A DNA stretch of 64,000 nt, from the NCBI RefSeq assembly GCF_900961225.1, contig NZ_CAAHFN010000052.1, positions 1 through 64,000 of the forward strand, given 5' to 3'. A program made the position numbers and the translations under genes. This DNA comes from Modicisalibacter radicis (GTDB lineage: Bacteria > Pseudomonadota > Gammaproteobacteria > Pseudomonadales > Halomonadaceae). The notes under the pieces were generated by a model. That model saw only the letters and a list, made by a program, of their open reading frames with translations. It had not been told where the DNA came from and did not search any database. Shown here piece after piece: positions 43,794 to 53,573 of the stretch (position 1 is the first letter of the stretch; each line of letters opens with the position of its first letter).

Positions 43794-45260
43794 ATGGCTG
43801 AAGAGCACCTGCTAGGTTCGTCACTCTGGAAGGAACGTCTATTTACCGGGCACTGGGTCGAGGGCAACGGCGAGGCGCTGACCGTGCGTGCGCCGGCCAG
43901 CGGCGAGACGCTGGGACGGGCGGCCACCGGGAACGCCGCCCAGGTCGCCACCGCCGCTCAAGCCGGCCGGGACGCCGCCGCCGAGTGGTTCGAACACCCC
44001 TACGACGACCGGGCCGAGGTGCTGCGCCAGGCCGCCCGGCTGGCCGAGACGCACCGTCAGGAGATCGAGCGGTGGCTGGTGCTCGAGAGCGGCTCGACGC
44101 CGGCCAAGGCCGCGTTCGAAGTCATGCTGACGATCAAGGCGCTGTACAAGGCCTCGGAGCTGCCGTCGACGGCGGCCGGCGAGGTGCTGCCGTCAACGCC
44201 CGGTCGACTGAGCCTGGCCCGGCGGCGACCGCTGGGTGTGGTCGGCGTGATCGCGCCGTTCAACTTCCCGCTGTATCTGGCCATGCGCGCGGTGGCGCCG
44301 GCACTGGCGCTGGGCAATGGCGTGGTGCTCAAGCCTGATCCGCGCACCACGGTGTGCGGCGGCTTCTCCATCGCGCGGCTGTTCGAGCGGGCAGGCCTTC
44401 CGGCCGGTGTGCTGTCGGTGCTGCCGGGCGGCCGCGAGGTCGGTTCGGCGCTGGTCGAGGACAAGCACATCGCGATGATCCAGTTCACCGGCTCCACCGC
44501 CGCCGGGCGCAAGATCGGCGAACGCGCCGGCGCTCAGCTCAAGAAGGTCTCGCTGGAACTGGGCGGCAAGAACGCGCTTCTCGTGCTGGACGATGCCGAC
44601 ATCGAGCAGGCGGTCAGCAACGCCAGTTGGGGCACCTATCTGCACCAGGGGCAGATCTGCATGTCCTGCGGCCGCATTCTGGTCCATCGGGCCATCTACG
44701 ACACCTTCGTCGAGCGGCTGACCGAGCGGGCGCGGGGCCTGAGCGTCGGCGACCCGGCCATCGAAGACGTGGCCCTCGGCCCCCTGATCGATGAGGGCCA
44801 GCGCGACCATGCCGTCGACCTGCTGGCCCGCGCCCGCGAGGCCGGGGCGAGCGTCCGGGGCGGCGGCGAGACCCGGGGGCTCTTTTTCCAGCCGGCGGTG
44901 GTCTGCGATGTGACGCCCGACAACCCGCTCTTTCACGAGGAAACCTTCGCGCCCGTGGCCGTGGTCATTCCCTTCGACAGCGACGACGAGGCGGTGCGCC
45001 TTGCCAACGACACCGAGTACGGCCTTTCCGCCGGCGTGATTTCCCGCGATGTCGGGCGCGCCCTGCGACTGGGCGAGCGGCTCAATACCGGGCTCTTGCA
45101 CATCAACGACCAGACCGTCGATGACGAAGTGATCAATCCCTTCGGCGGCGTCGGGGCCTCCGGCAACGGAACCGCGGTCGGCGGCCCGGCCAATCTCGAC
45201 GAATTCACCCAGTGGCAGTGGCTGACGCTGAAAAGCGAGGCGCCGGTCTATCCGTTGTAA
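43794..45260 (+). CDS. xylC: Benzaldehyde/salicylaldehyde dehydrogenase, XylC-like
   Basis: 488 residues of the aldehyde dehydrogenase superfamily. VIAPFNFPLYLAMRAVAP binds NAD, Glu in LELGGKN, catalytic Cys in HQGQICMSCGR. Two ATGs (43788, 43794) are possible; 43794 has GGAG at the right distance, while 43788 overlaps the preceding stop. It converts aromatic aldehyde to benzoate or salicylate, feeding benABCD or the monooxygenase. Confidence 0.86.
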   Translation: MAEEHLLGSSLWKERLFTGHWVEGNGEALTVRAPASGETLGRAATGNAAQVATAAQAGRDAAAEWFEHPYDDRAEVLRQAARLAETHRQEIERWLVLESGSTPAKAAFEVMLTIKALYKASELPSTAAGEVLPSTPGRLSLARRRPLGVVGVIAPFNFPLYLAMRAVAPALALGNGVVLKPDPRTTVCGGFSIARLFERAGLPAGVLSVLPGGREVGSALVEDKHIAMIQFTGSTAAGRKIGERAGAQLKKVSLELGGKNALLVLDDADIEQAVSNASWGTYLHQGQICMSCGRILVHRAIYDTFVERLTERARGLSVGDPAIEDVALGPLIDEGQRDHAVDLLARAREAGASVRGGGETRGLFFQPAVVCDVTPDNPLFHEETFAPVAVVIPFDSDDEAVRLANDTEYGLSAGVISRDVGRALRLGERLNTGLLHINDQTVDDEVINPFGGVGASGNGTAVGGPANLDEFTQWQWLTLKSEAPVYPL

Positions 45261-45313
45261 ACGTTCGCGCACGGCAGGAACCGGGCGCGTTTGATCCGAC
45301 ATCGAGGTGACTC

Positions 45314-46438
45314 ATGACAACCAGCAATCAGATAGCCATCAAGGCAGCGGTAACGCGGGAAAAGGGCGGCGCGTTTCAACTGGAGGACATGACGCTCAGG
45401 GCGCCCCGCGAAGACGAGGTGCTGGTGCGGATCGTGGCTACCGGCATGTGCCATACCGACCTGATCGTGCGCGATCAGCTCTACCCGGTGCCGCTGCCGG
45501 CGGTACTGGGCCATGAAGGCGCCGGCGTGGTCGAGGCGGTGGGCCCGGCGGTGCACTCGCTCGAGGTCGGCGATCACGTGGTGCTGAGCTACGCCCACTG
45601 CGGCGATTGCCGACCCTGCGATGCGGGCCACGCCTCCTATTGCGACGAGTTCTTTGCCCGCAATTTCAGCGGCGCCGGCCCCGACGGACAGCAGGCGCTC
45701 CGTGACGCCAACGGCCAGCCCGTGCACGATCATTTCTTCGGTCAGTCCTCCTTTGCCACCTACGCACTGAGTCGTGAAAACAACGCCGTGCGCGTGAGCC
45801 GGGAGGCGCCGCTCGAGCTTCTGGGCCCGCTCGGGTGCGGCATTCAGACCGGCGCCGGCGCGGTCATCAATACGCTGGGCGTCATGCCCGGCAGCCGCTT
45901 CTGCGCCTTCGGCGCCGGTGCGGTCGGGCTCTCCGCGGTCATGGCCGCCCGCGTCGCCGGCGCCACCACCATCATCGCCGTCGACATGATCGACTCACGG
46001 CTCGAACTGGCCCTGGCGCTGGGCGCGACCCACGTGATCAATGCCGGCAAGGAATCCGTGGTCGAGCGCGTTCGCGAGCTGAGCGATGGCGGCGTGAACT
46101 TCGCGCTGGAATCGACGGGGCGGCCCGAGGTACTGCGCCAGGGCGTCGATGCGCTCGGCGGCCTGGGCGTGCTCGGGGTGGTGGGGGCGCCGGCGCTGGG
46201 TACCGAAGCCGCGTTCGACGTCAACGACCTGCTGTTGGGCGGCAAGAGCATCCGCGGCATCGTCGAGGGCGACAGCGTGGCCCGGCGCTTCATCCCGCAG
46301 CTGGTCGAGCTGCACATGCAGGGGCGCTTTCCGTTCGAGCGACTGGTGAAGTTCTACGACTTCGCCGACATCGAACAGGCAGCCGCCGACAGTGAAAAAG
46401 GAATCACGCTGAAGCCGGTCCTGCGGCTGTCGCGCTGA
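45314..46438 (+). CDS. xylB: Zinc-dependent aryl-alcohol dehydrogenase, XylB-like
   Basis: 374 residues, class III/aryl-type ADH. Catalytic Zn ligands Cys in GMCHTD and His/Glu in GHEGAG; structural Zn cysteines in CGDCRPCDAGHASYC; NAD site FGAGAVGLSAVMAAR. It oxidises benzyl alcohol to benzaldehyde for XylC. Start ATG 45314 (GAGGTGACTC upstream). Confidence 0.87.
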   Translation: MTTSNQIAIKAAVTREKGGAFQLEDMTLRAPREDEVLVRIVATGMCHTDLIVRDQLYPVPLPAVLGHEGAGVVEAVGPAVHSLEVGDHVVLSYAHCGDCRPCDAGHASYCDEFFARNFSGAGPDGQQALRDANGQPVHDHFFGQSSFATYALSRENNAVRVSREAPLELLGPLGCGIQTGAGAVINTLGVMPGSRFCAFGAGAVGLSAVMAARVAGATTIIAVDMIDSRLELALALGATHVINAGKESVVERVRELSDGGVNFALESTGRPEVLRQGVDALGGLGVLGVVGAPALGTEAAFDVNDLLLGGKSIRGIVEGDSVARRFIPQLVELHMQGRFPFERLVKFYDFADIEQAAADSEKGITLKPVLRLSR

Positions 46439-46501
46439 CAGGGAGCGCCATTGCCGGGAAAGGCGCCGTCATTTATTCCAACAACAATCCGGGAGCACAC
46501 C

Positions 46502-47743
46502 ATGAAACATCTCGAAAAGGGCATCAGCCTGAAGCACGCGCCCGCCGACTTCATCCGCGATCTCGACGTCGACAACGTCAGCGCGGGGATCGTGGCCGGG
46601 CTATTCGGCATCAGTGCCAGCGTGATCCACGTCGGCGCCGGTACCGCCGCAGGGCTCGATCCGCAGTTCATCATGATCTGGGTCATCGCCTACCTGATGA
46701 TCAACGGCCTGTTCGGCTTGATCATGCCCGCCTACTACCGGCTGCCGCTGCCGATGGCCAACTCCATTCCCGGGGCGTTGCTGTTCGCCGCGATCATTCC
46801 GGTTGTCGGCGTGGAAGCGGCGCTCGGCGCCTCGCTGATCGCCGGGGCCATCTCGCTGGTGGCGGGGCTGGCCGGGGTGATGGGCATCGTCATGAAGCTG
46901 ATTCCCATGCCGATCGTCATGGGCATGGTCGGCGGCATTCTGCTCAAGTTCGGCCTCAACATGGTCGCGCCGCTGGAGAACGCCATGCTGCCGGCGGCAA
47001 TCATGATCCTGGCCTTCTTCCTGTCGGCCCGCTTCCTGCGCCGGGTGCCGCCGCTGATCGTGGCCATGCTGGCCGGCATCGCCTACATGGCCTATGCCGG
47101 CATCGACTTCTCCGGCGTGGCGTTCTCGGTGACCTTCCCCGAGTTCATCGTGCCCACCTTCACCCTGGAGGCCTTCCTGGCCTACGGCCTGCCGCTGGCG
47201 CTGATCCTGGTGGGCATGGAAACCCCCGCCGGCGTGGGGCTGGTCAAGGGCATGGGCTACAAGCAGGTGCCGGCCAACGCCATCACCGCCGTGGGCGGCT
47301 TCGCGACCATGATCTCGTCGTTCTTCAACCTGCACAGCACCTGCATCGCCGCGCCGATGACCGGCATCTGCTCCTCGCCCGAGGCCGGCAGGCCGGACAA
47401 GCGCTGGGTGGCGGCGGTGATCGCCGGGGCCATCTTCGTGGCGGGCGCCCCCTTCTACGGCTACGTGATCAGCCTGATCGAGGCGATGCCGTCCTACTTC
47501 GTCGCCATCGTTGCCGGCCTGGCGCTGCTCAAGGTGATCACCTCGGCGATGTACATGACGTTCGCCGGCGGCAAGCACGAGATGGGCGGGCTGTTTGCCT
47601 TTTTGATCGCCGCCTCGGGGCTGCAGATCCTGGGCATCGGCGCCTCCTTCTGGGCCCTGGTGCTGGGGGTGTTCATCTCGCTGATCTTCGAAACCAGCGA
47701 CTTCGAGTTCATTCGCCGGGCGGCCCACGAGCCCGGCGCCTGA
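46502..47743 (+). CDS. benE: Benzoate/H+ symporter, BenE family (first copy)
   Basis: 413 residues, about 12 membrane segments. Several BenE-type segments are clear (FGISASVIHVGAGTAAGLDP, LPLPMANSIPGALLFAA, METPAGVGLVKGMGY). Imports benzoate. It follows xylB, so it belongs to the aromatic operon. Start ATG 46502. Confidence 0.82.
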   Translation: MKHLEKGISLKHAPADFIRDLDVDNVSAGIVAGLFGISASVIHVGAGTAAGLDPQFIMIWVIAYLMINGLFGLIMPAYYRLPLPMANSIPGALLFAAIIPVVGVEAALGASLIAGAISLVAGLAGVMGIVMKLIPMPIVMGMVGGILLKFGLNMVAPLENAMLPAAIMILAFFLSARFLRRVPPLIVAMLAGIAYMAYAGIDFSGVAFSVTFPEFIVPTFTLEAFLAYGLPLALILVGMETPAGVGLVKGMGYKQVPANAITAVGGFATMISSFFNLHSTCIAAPMTGICSSPEAGRPDKRWVAAVIAGAIFVAGAPFYGYVISLIEAMPSYFVAIVAGLALLKVITSAMYMTFAGGKHEMGGLFAFLIAASGLQILGIGASFWALVLGVFISLIFETSDFEFIRRAAHEPGA

Positions 47744-47865
47744 CGGCGGGCCCCGCGCGATAGAGGCTTCTTCGTTGCCCCGTCGCTGCCTGGCAGCACG
47801 GCCTTCTTTTATCCCGCGGCGGCGCCTGCTCGGCGTCTCCGCCCTCGTCATTCCAAGGAACTCCC

Positions 47866-49068
47866 ATGCGGCGCTTCAAGGACTGGTCGATTCCCGCCGT
47901 CACCGCCGGCTTCGTGGCGGTGCTGGTCTCCTACGCCGGGCCGCTGGCCATCTTCTTCCAGGCCGCCCAGAGCGCCGACGTCTCGCCGGCGATGATGACC
48001 TCCTGGGTATGGGCCATCTCGATGGGCGCGGCGGTTTCCGGCATCTTTCTGAGCGTGTGGCTCAAGGCCCCGGTGGTCACCGCCTGGTCGGCGCCCGGCA
48101 CGGCGCTGCTGGTCACACTCTTTCCCGAACTCTCGCTCAATGAGGCGGTGGGCGCCTACCTGACCGCTGCGCTGATCATCTTCGCGATCGGTGTCACGGG
48201 CACCTTCGACCGGCTAATGCAGGCAATTCCCCGGGGTATCGCGGCGGGCATGATGGCGGGCATTCTATTCCAGTTCGGGCTGGGAGCCTTCCAGGCCATC
48301 GAGGGCACGCCCGTGCTGGCATTAGGCATGCTGATGGCTTATCTGGTGTTCAAGCGCCTGATGCCGCGCTACTGCCTGATCCTGCTGCTGCTGACCGGTG
48401 CCGGACTGGCCATCGGCCTGGAGGACGCCTCCCTGGATGGCGTGGGCTGGCAACTGGCGTCGCCGGTGTTCATCGCCCCCGAATGGAGCTGGCATGCCAC
48501 TTTGAGCCTGGCTATCCCGCTGGTGCTGGTGAGCCTGACGGGGCAGTTCCTGCCCGGCATGGCCATCATGCGCGAGGCCGGCTATGCGGCATCGGCACGC
48601 TCGATCATCAGCGTGACTAGCCTGACCTCCCTGGTTACGGCACTGTTCGGCGGTATCACAACCGTGGTCGCGGCGATCACCGCGGCGATCTGTACCGGCA
48701 AGGATGCCCACGAAGATCCGGACAAGCGCTATGTCGCCGGTATCGCCAACGGCCTGTTCTACCTGGTCGGAAGCTGCTTCGCGGGCGCTATCGTTGCCCT
48801 GTTCGCCGCCTTGCCGGGGGCGTTCGTTGCCGTGTTGGCCGGCTTGGCACTGATCGGGGCCATCAGCGCCAATATCATGACGGCGATCGAGGCCGAGGAC
48901 CATCGTGAGGCCTCCGTCATCACCTTCCTGGTCACCGCTTCGGGCCTGAGCCTGTTCGGCCTTGGCGCCGCATTCTGGGGCGTGGTGATCGGTTGCGTGG
49001 CTTACGCGTTACTGCATCGCCACTACCGTAAGCGCCGAACTTATTGCCAGTTGCCTCTTGGGAAATGA
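47866..49068 (+). CDS. benE: Benzoate/H+ symporter, BenE family (second copy)
   Basis: 400 residues, canonical BenE start (WSIPAVTAGFVAVLVSYAGP) and APVVTAWSAPGTALLV; many hydrophobic helices. It is quite different in sequence from the preceding copy, so it is not a recent duplication. The two may take different acids (benzoate and salicylate, for instance). Last gene of the aromatic run. The final 15 residues are basic and polar. Confidence 0.9.
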   Translation: MRRFKDWSIPAVTAGFVAVLVSYAGPLAIFFQAAQSADVSPAMMTSWVWAISMGAAVSGIFLSVWLKAPVVTAWSAPGTALLVTLFPELSLNEAVGAYLTAALIIFAIGVTGTFDRLMQAIPRGIAAGMMAGILFQFGLGAFQAIEGTPVLALGMLMAYLVFKRLMPRYCLILLLLTGAGLAIGLEDASLDGVGWQLASPVFIAPEWSWHATLSLAIPLVLVSLTGQFLPGMAIMREAGYAASARSIISVTSLTSLVTALFGGITTVVAAITAAICTGKDAHEDPDKRYVAGIANGLFYLVGSCFAGAIVALFAALPGAFVAVLAGLALIGAISANIMTAIEAEDHREASVITFLVTASGLSLFGLGAAFWGVVIGCVAYALLHRHYRKRRTYCQLPLGK

Positions 49069-49264
49069 CCAAGCTGTTCATGAGTGACGGTTCTTCACGA
49101 TGAACTATCCGAGTTTTGAAAGCTGGCCCATTTCTTGAAATTCATGAAGCATGCCTGGCGTTAATGCATACGCCAAGGTCGTTTCTGGGGATGTCTCGAT
49201 TTCCTCAAGGGGCAAGCTTAAGGATATAACGCTAATACATGTTGTGTCGCTTTCGGGTGTCAAA

Positions 49265-50272
49265 ATGAACAAGAAAATAATCGCTGGATTGCTGGTTGGT
49301 GGGCAAATTGCCGTTTTCGGTGTCGCAGAAGCTCGAACCTTAAAGTTCCACAGCGGACTCGCTCAGTCACGCCCGGAAGCAGCTTATTTGCAACAGTTCG
49401 CAGATCTTGTCGAACAGTATTCCAATGGCGACTTGACGGTCAATGTCTATCATGCCGGTTCGTTAGGGCTGAAGGATGCGGATATGCTGCGCATTATGCA
49501 GCGTGGCATGGTCGATATATCCTTGTTGTATGGCGAGTACTACAATCGTGATGCACCCGAGCTGGCATCCGTTTATGCTCAAGGAGCCATCACCGAGGCG
49601 GATCAGCATTTAAAGATATTGCCGACACTGCGGAATATCTATAAAGAGGGCTATGCCAAATGGGGCATTCATACCATTGGCGGTGTTGTTGCCCCGGTGT
49701 TCGATGTCGGCCTCCACTGCAAGGAGCCGGTCAATACACTGGAAGAGCTCGAGGGCAAGAAAGTCAGGGTGTGGTCCGGCCATCTAGTCGACACCTTCGA
49801 CAATCTGGGTATTTCCGCGCAGGTCATTCCGCAGAACGACATGTACCTGGCCTTGCAGACCGGCGTGGTTGATTGCGCCTATTACCTTTCGACAGTGGCC
49901 AAGACCGTCTCGCTTCAGGAAGTTACAGACTATGAATCCTATCTGCACCCCTGGGCTGCCTCCCCATGGATGTTCGGTGTCAGCGATAAAACATGGGCCA
50001 GCCTGAGCGAAAGTCAGCAGACAGCGCTTTCCAGGGCCGGTGAAGAAATCTGGGAGATCACCAAGGCGAAGGCGGTGGACCCTCAGCGGGAAGAAGCCGC
50101 TCGTGAAGAACGTAAGGAAATGGGTATTACAGTGCTTCCCGAGTTCAGCGATGCCGATGTTGCCACCTTTGTTGAAGCAGCCCATAAGGCCTGGAAGGAT
50201 ATGGCGGAAGACTCCGGTCCGGAAGGCATGAGTTATTATAATACTGTTACGTCCGAGCTTGACAAGCTCTAG
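49265..50272 (+). CDS. dctP: TRAP solute receptor, DctP family (second set)
   Basis: 335 residues. Signal peptide at about 1-23 (KKIIAGLLVGGQIAVFGVAEA). Mature part has LKFHSGLAQSRPEAAYLQQF, the family ligand region VNVYHAGSLGLKDADMLRIM, and VRVWSGHLVDTFDNL. Start ATG 49265; the frame extends to 49151 but that leader does not look like a signal. The AT-richer codon use of 49265-52088 differs from the ben genes, suggesting acquisition. Confidence 0.88.
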   Translation: MNKKIIAGLLVGGQIAVFGVAEARTLKFHSGLAQSRPEAAYLQQFADLVEQYSNGDLTVNVYHAGSLGLKDADMLRIMQRGMVDISLLYGEYYNRDAPELASVYAQGAITEADQHLKILPTLRNIYKEGYAKWGIHTIGGVVAPVFDVGLHCKEPVNTLEELEGKKVRVWSGHLVDTFDNLGISAQVIPQNDMYLALQTGVVDCAYYLSTVAKTVSLQEVTDYESYLHPWAASPWMFGVSDKTWASLSESQQTALSRAGEEIWEITKAKAVDPQREEAAREERKEMGITVLPEFSDADVATFVEAAHKAWKDMAEDSGPEGMSYYNTVTSELDKL

Positions 50273-50305
50273 GAGAATCGCTGCTAGCTTTTAGCCTTTC
50301 AGTAC

Positions 50306-50797
50306 ATGGTGAGCGAGATGTTGAGAAAGGCAGTTGTGATCATATCCAGAAGTCTTTTCTATATCGCGGTGGTGGGCGGCATGTTCATGGCCGCCCTTGT
50401 GTTCGTCAGCACGATAATGCGTTACCTGTTCGGCGCGCCTATAAGTTTCTCCGATGAATTGGCAGGGTTGCTATTCTTTAGCCTGGCATTTATGACCTTG
50501 CCGCATGTGATGCTGGAGAAAAAACATGTCTCGATCGATTTTATCTCGAAATCTTGCTCGCCGAAGATCAGGTCGATGTTCAGCGTATTGGCCAGCTTGG
50601 TAATGATAGTCTTCGCTGTTGTGTTTATCTACGAGTCGTGGGACTTCATGAGGTTTTCTTATCAGATTGATGCAAAGTCGGATATTGGTTCGATACTGCT
50701 ATGGCCATGGATGTTGTTGATGCCGTTGAGTATGGGGCTTTGTCTGGTCATCAAGTTGCTGGATGTGGTCTCGGTAATTCGGCCTCGGGAAAAATAA
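50306..50797 (+). CDS. dctQ: TRAP small permease, DctQ family (second set)
   Basis: 163 residues with four membrane helices (LFYIAVVGGMFMAALVFVST, GLLFFSLAFMTLPHVMLEKK, SVLASLVMIVFAVVFIYES, LLMPLSMGLCLVIKLLDVV). ATG 50306 or 50318 are both possible starts. Its stop is 1 base before dctM. Confidence 0.85.
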   Translation: MVSEMLRKAVVIISRSLFYIAVVGGMFMAALVFVSTIMRYLFGAPISFSDELAGLLFFSLAFMTLPHVMLEKKHVSIDFISKSCSPKIRSMFSVLASLVMIVFAVVFIYESWDFMRFSYQIDAKSDIGSILLWPWMLLMPLSMGLCLVIKLLDVVSVIRPREK

Positions 50798-50798
50798 T

Positions 50799-52088
50799 AT
50801 GAGCTGGTTTGTTCTTGGGGGTAGCTTGCTGGTCCTGTTGTCCAGCGGCGCAGTGCTCGGGGCGGCATTAGGCCTGACAGGCTTCATTCTGCTCCACTTC
50901 ATGGCTGGTGGCGCGACCTCGCTGGCCATCAATGCTTCATGGAACTTGCTCACGGATTTTACGCTAAGCGCAGTACCATTATTCATCTTCCTGGGTGATA
51001 TCCTGCTTGCCTCCGGCATTTCGACACGTGTCTATAATGGCTTGTCTCCCCTGTTTACTCGCGTGCCGGGGCAGCTTCTGCACACCAATATCGCGGTCTG
51101 TACTATTTTCGGTGCAGTCAGTGGTTCAAGCACATCCACGGCGGCGGCTATTGGTTCGGTCGGCTATCCCGAGCTGAGCAGGCGTGGCTACAATCCGGGC
51201 ATGATAGTGGGTACGCTAGCCGCAGGTGGCACGCTTGGCTTGTTGATCCCGCCGAGTCTGGCATTGTTGATTTATGGTGCCACACAGAACGTTTCGATTG
51301 GCAAGCTTTTCCTGGCGGGTATCCTCCCTGGCTTGTTGATCTCGCTGGCCTTTTTCGGCTGGATTGCCTACCGTTCCACACACGGTAGTCGAGTCGTTCC
51401 TGACGAAAGTTCTCATGCCAGCAAAAAAATAATACTCAAGGGACTGTTGGAAGTCTGGCCTTTGCCGATACTTATCTTTTTCGTGCTGGGGACCATATAC
51501 CTGGGCATTGCCACGCCGACGGAGGCCGCAGCCCTGGGGGTCGTGGCGAGCCTGGTACTGGGATTTACTTGGGGGGAGCTAACCCTGGACAAGACCTGGC
51601 AGGCGTTTTGCCATGCCAGTTTGATGTTCGGCGCCATTGCCATGATTCTGATCGGTACTTCCATCCTGGCGCAGGCAGTGAGCCTGCTGGGCCTGCCGCG
51701 TGATGCCGTGGACGCTATCACGGGGCTTGGCCTGAACCGCTATGGCGTTCTGCTGCTGGTCATCCTCGTTTACCTGATTCTGGGCTGCTTCTTCGATGGG
51801 ATTTCCTTGCTCCTGATGACCTTGCCGATCACCTTCCCTATGGTGACCAGCCTGGGATTCGATCCTGTATGGTTCGGTATCATCGTCACACTACTCATGG
51901 AGATAGGCATGATCACGCCACCCGTGGGGCTTAATCTATTTGTGCTGGCGTCGATTACGGAGAATGAGGTCAGTCTGCAAGAAGCCGCCAGAGCAGCTCT
52001 CCCTTACTGGGTCATTCTGCTGGCGGCCATTGCTTTGTATACCCTGTTTCCCGGCATGATTACCTGGGTGCCAGACATGTTGTATTAG
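50799..52088 (+). CDS. dctM: TRAP large permease, DctM family (second set)
   Basis: 429 residues. Core motifs: LSAVPLFIFLGDILLASGIS, GGTLGLLIPPSLALLIYGA, GIATPTEAAALGVVASL. Partner of the DctPQ just upstream. It ends near an IS scrap. Substrate unknown; a carboxylate related to the aromatic or proline-type enzymes nearby is possible. Confidence 0.9.
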   Translation: MSWFVLGGSLLVLLSSGAVLGAALGLTGFILLHFMAGGATSLAINASWNLLTDFTLSAVPLFIFLGDILLASGISTRVYNGLSPLFTRVPGQLLHTNIAVCTIFGAVSGSSTSTAAAIGSVGYPELSRRGYNPGMIVGTLAAGGTLGLLIPPSLALLIYGATQNVSIGKLFLAGILPGLLISLAFFGWIAYRSTHGSRVVPDESSHASKKIILKGLLEVWPLPILIFFVLGTIYLGIATPTEAAALGVVASLVLGFTWGELTLDKTWQAFCHASLMFGAIAMILIGTSILAQAVSLLGLPRDAVDAITGLGLNRYGVLLLVILVYLILGCFFDGISLLLMTLPITFPMVTSLGFDPVWFGIIVTLLMEIGMITPPVGLNLFVLASITENEVSLQEAARAALPYWVILLAAIALYTLFPGMITWVPDMLY

Positions 52089-52150
52089 CAAAACGGCATT
52101 GGCGAGCAGTATGTAACTCTGAAACTCTTCATGGAGTCGCGCTCCAGCAC

Positions 52151-52275
52151 CAGCACGCTGCGCTCTATGCCAAGGTGCCGGGAGGCCTCGGATACGAAAT
52201 ACCCCTGATCGGCCATCAGGCCCACCGCATCCGTCTTGAATTCATCGGAAACCGACGCCGAGCCTTCTTGGCCAT
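52151..52275 (-). pseudogene. IS3-family transposase OrfA remnant, frameshifted
   Basis: ATG at 52275 with GGAGGTG upstream encodes MAKKARRRF; the next conserved piece, SDEFKTDAVGLMADQGY and SEASRHLGIERSVL, is in another frame, so one base has been lost near 52250. This is the helix-turn-helix start of an IS3-type OrfA. No orfB or terminal repeats are seen. A dead IS footprint downstream of the TRAP genes. Confidence 0.75.
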
Positions 52276-52403
52276 GAACACCTCCGCCAAACGAGACTGA
52301 TGCCCGGCGCGGGCCGTGCCCGTCTGGTGTACCCCCTCGGTTGACCCCCCGCCACTTTGTTATCGTCGCGCAAGATTCAACGCTCAACGCGAGGAGGCAG
52401 CCT

Positions 52404-53573
52404 ATGGCCGATATTCGTTCGGAGAACATTCCCCCGACCATGGCGGCCATGCTGCTGACCGGGCATGGCGGCATCGACAAGCTGGTCTACCATCGGGATG
52501 TGCCCACCCCCACGCCCGCGCGTGGCGAGGTGCTGGTGCAGGTCACGGCGACGGCGAAGAACAACACCGACCGCAAGGCGCGCGAGGGCCTTTATCCCAC
52601 CAAGGATGAAGGCGACGTGACCTCGTTCCAGATCGGCGGCTCGCCCACGCTGAGCTTTCCGCGCATCCAGGGCGCCGATGTCGTCGGGCGCGTGGTCGCG
52701 GTGGGCGACGACGTGAAGTCGGACCGCATCGGCCAGCGCGGCCTGCTGGACTTCAATCTCTATGCCGACAGCCGTCGCGACATCAACCTGGTGCCCGATT
52801 ACTACGGCCACGGCGCCGATGGAGGCTTCGCCGAATACATCGCCGTGCCGTCGGATCAGTTCCACACGGTGGACAACCCCGAGCTGGCCGATGCCGAGCT
52901 GGCGGCGATGGGCATGTGTTCCTACCAGACAGCGCTGCACATGCTCAACGCAGCCGGCGTCAAAGCCGGCGAGCGCGTGCTTGTCACCGGCGCCAGCGGC
53001 GGCGTGGGCACGGCGCTGATTCAACTGTGCCGTGTCATGGGGGCGACACCTTATGCGTTGAGCCAGCAGGACAAGGCGCCGGCCCTGCTCGAACTCGGCG
53101 CCGAGGCGGTGCTGGATCGCTCGACCTTGCAGGACTTCACCGACCGGGTGCGCGCCGTGACCGATGATCAGCCCATCGACGCGGTGATGGACCTGGTCGG
53201 GGGCGAGATGACTCACCGCTTCATCGACGCCATGACCTTCGATATGTCGCGCCGCGAGAGCTACCCACGGCTCTCCATTGCCGGCGCCAGTGGCGGCAAC
53301 GTCAGCGAAGTGCTGTGGACGCGCATCTATTTGTATCAGGTGCAGATCTTCGGCGTTTCCCACGGCACCCGCGAGGAGGCCGAACAACTGGTGGCCTGGA
53401 TACGTTGCGGTGATCTGCAGCCGGTACTGCACGCGGCGTTCAAGCTCTCCGAGCTCCACGAAGCCGAGAACTACTTCGTCGATCGCAGCAGCAACTATCT
53501 GGGCAAGATCGTGATCGTGCCCGACGCGCAGTGGCAGGCACATGGCGCGCGCTTCGCCCTGGGGAAGAAATGA
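52404..53573 (+). CDS. Zinc-free alcohol dehydrogenase / quinone oxidoreductase family protein
   Basis: 389 residues of the medium-chain dehydrogenase superfamily. The NADP site is VLVTGASGGVGTALIQL and the N-terminal GroES-like part has RIQGADVVGRVVAVGDDV. The usual structural and catalytic Zn cysteines are absent, as in quinone oxidoreductases. An extra acidic insert is present around residues 60-75 compared with short QORs. Start ATG 52404 after GAGGAGG. It overlaps the racemase-family gene by 4 bases. Confidence 0.85.
   Translation: MADIRSENIPPTMAAMLLTGHGGIDKLVYHRDVPTPTPARGEVLVQVTATAKNNTDRKAREGLYPTKDEGDVTSFQIGGSPTLSFPRIQGADVVGRVVAVGDDVKSDRIGQRGLLDFNLYADSRRDINLVPDYYGHGADGGFAEYIAVPSDQFHTVDNPELADAELAAMGMCSYQTALHMLNAAGVKAGERVLVTGASGGVGTALIQLCRVMGATPYALSQQDKAPALLELGAEAVLDRSTLQDFTDRVRAVTDDQPIDAVMDLVGGEMTHRFIDAMTFDMSRRESYPRLSIAGASGGNVSEVLWTRIYLYQVQIFGVSHGTREEAEQLVAWIRCGDLQPVLHAAFKLSELHEAENYFVDRSSNYLGKIVIVPDAQWQAHGARFALGKK

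Noticed and set aside
42421..43824. 467-residue minus-strand frame
   Set aside because: Antisense shadow of the FAD monooxygenase; no domain seen.
46601..47851. 416-residue minus-strand frame rich in His, Gly and Asp
   Set aside because: Antisense of the first BenE gene; composition is typical of reverse-strand shadows in GC-rich genes.
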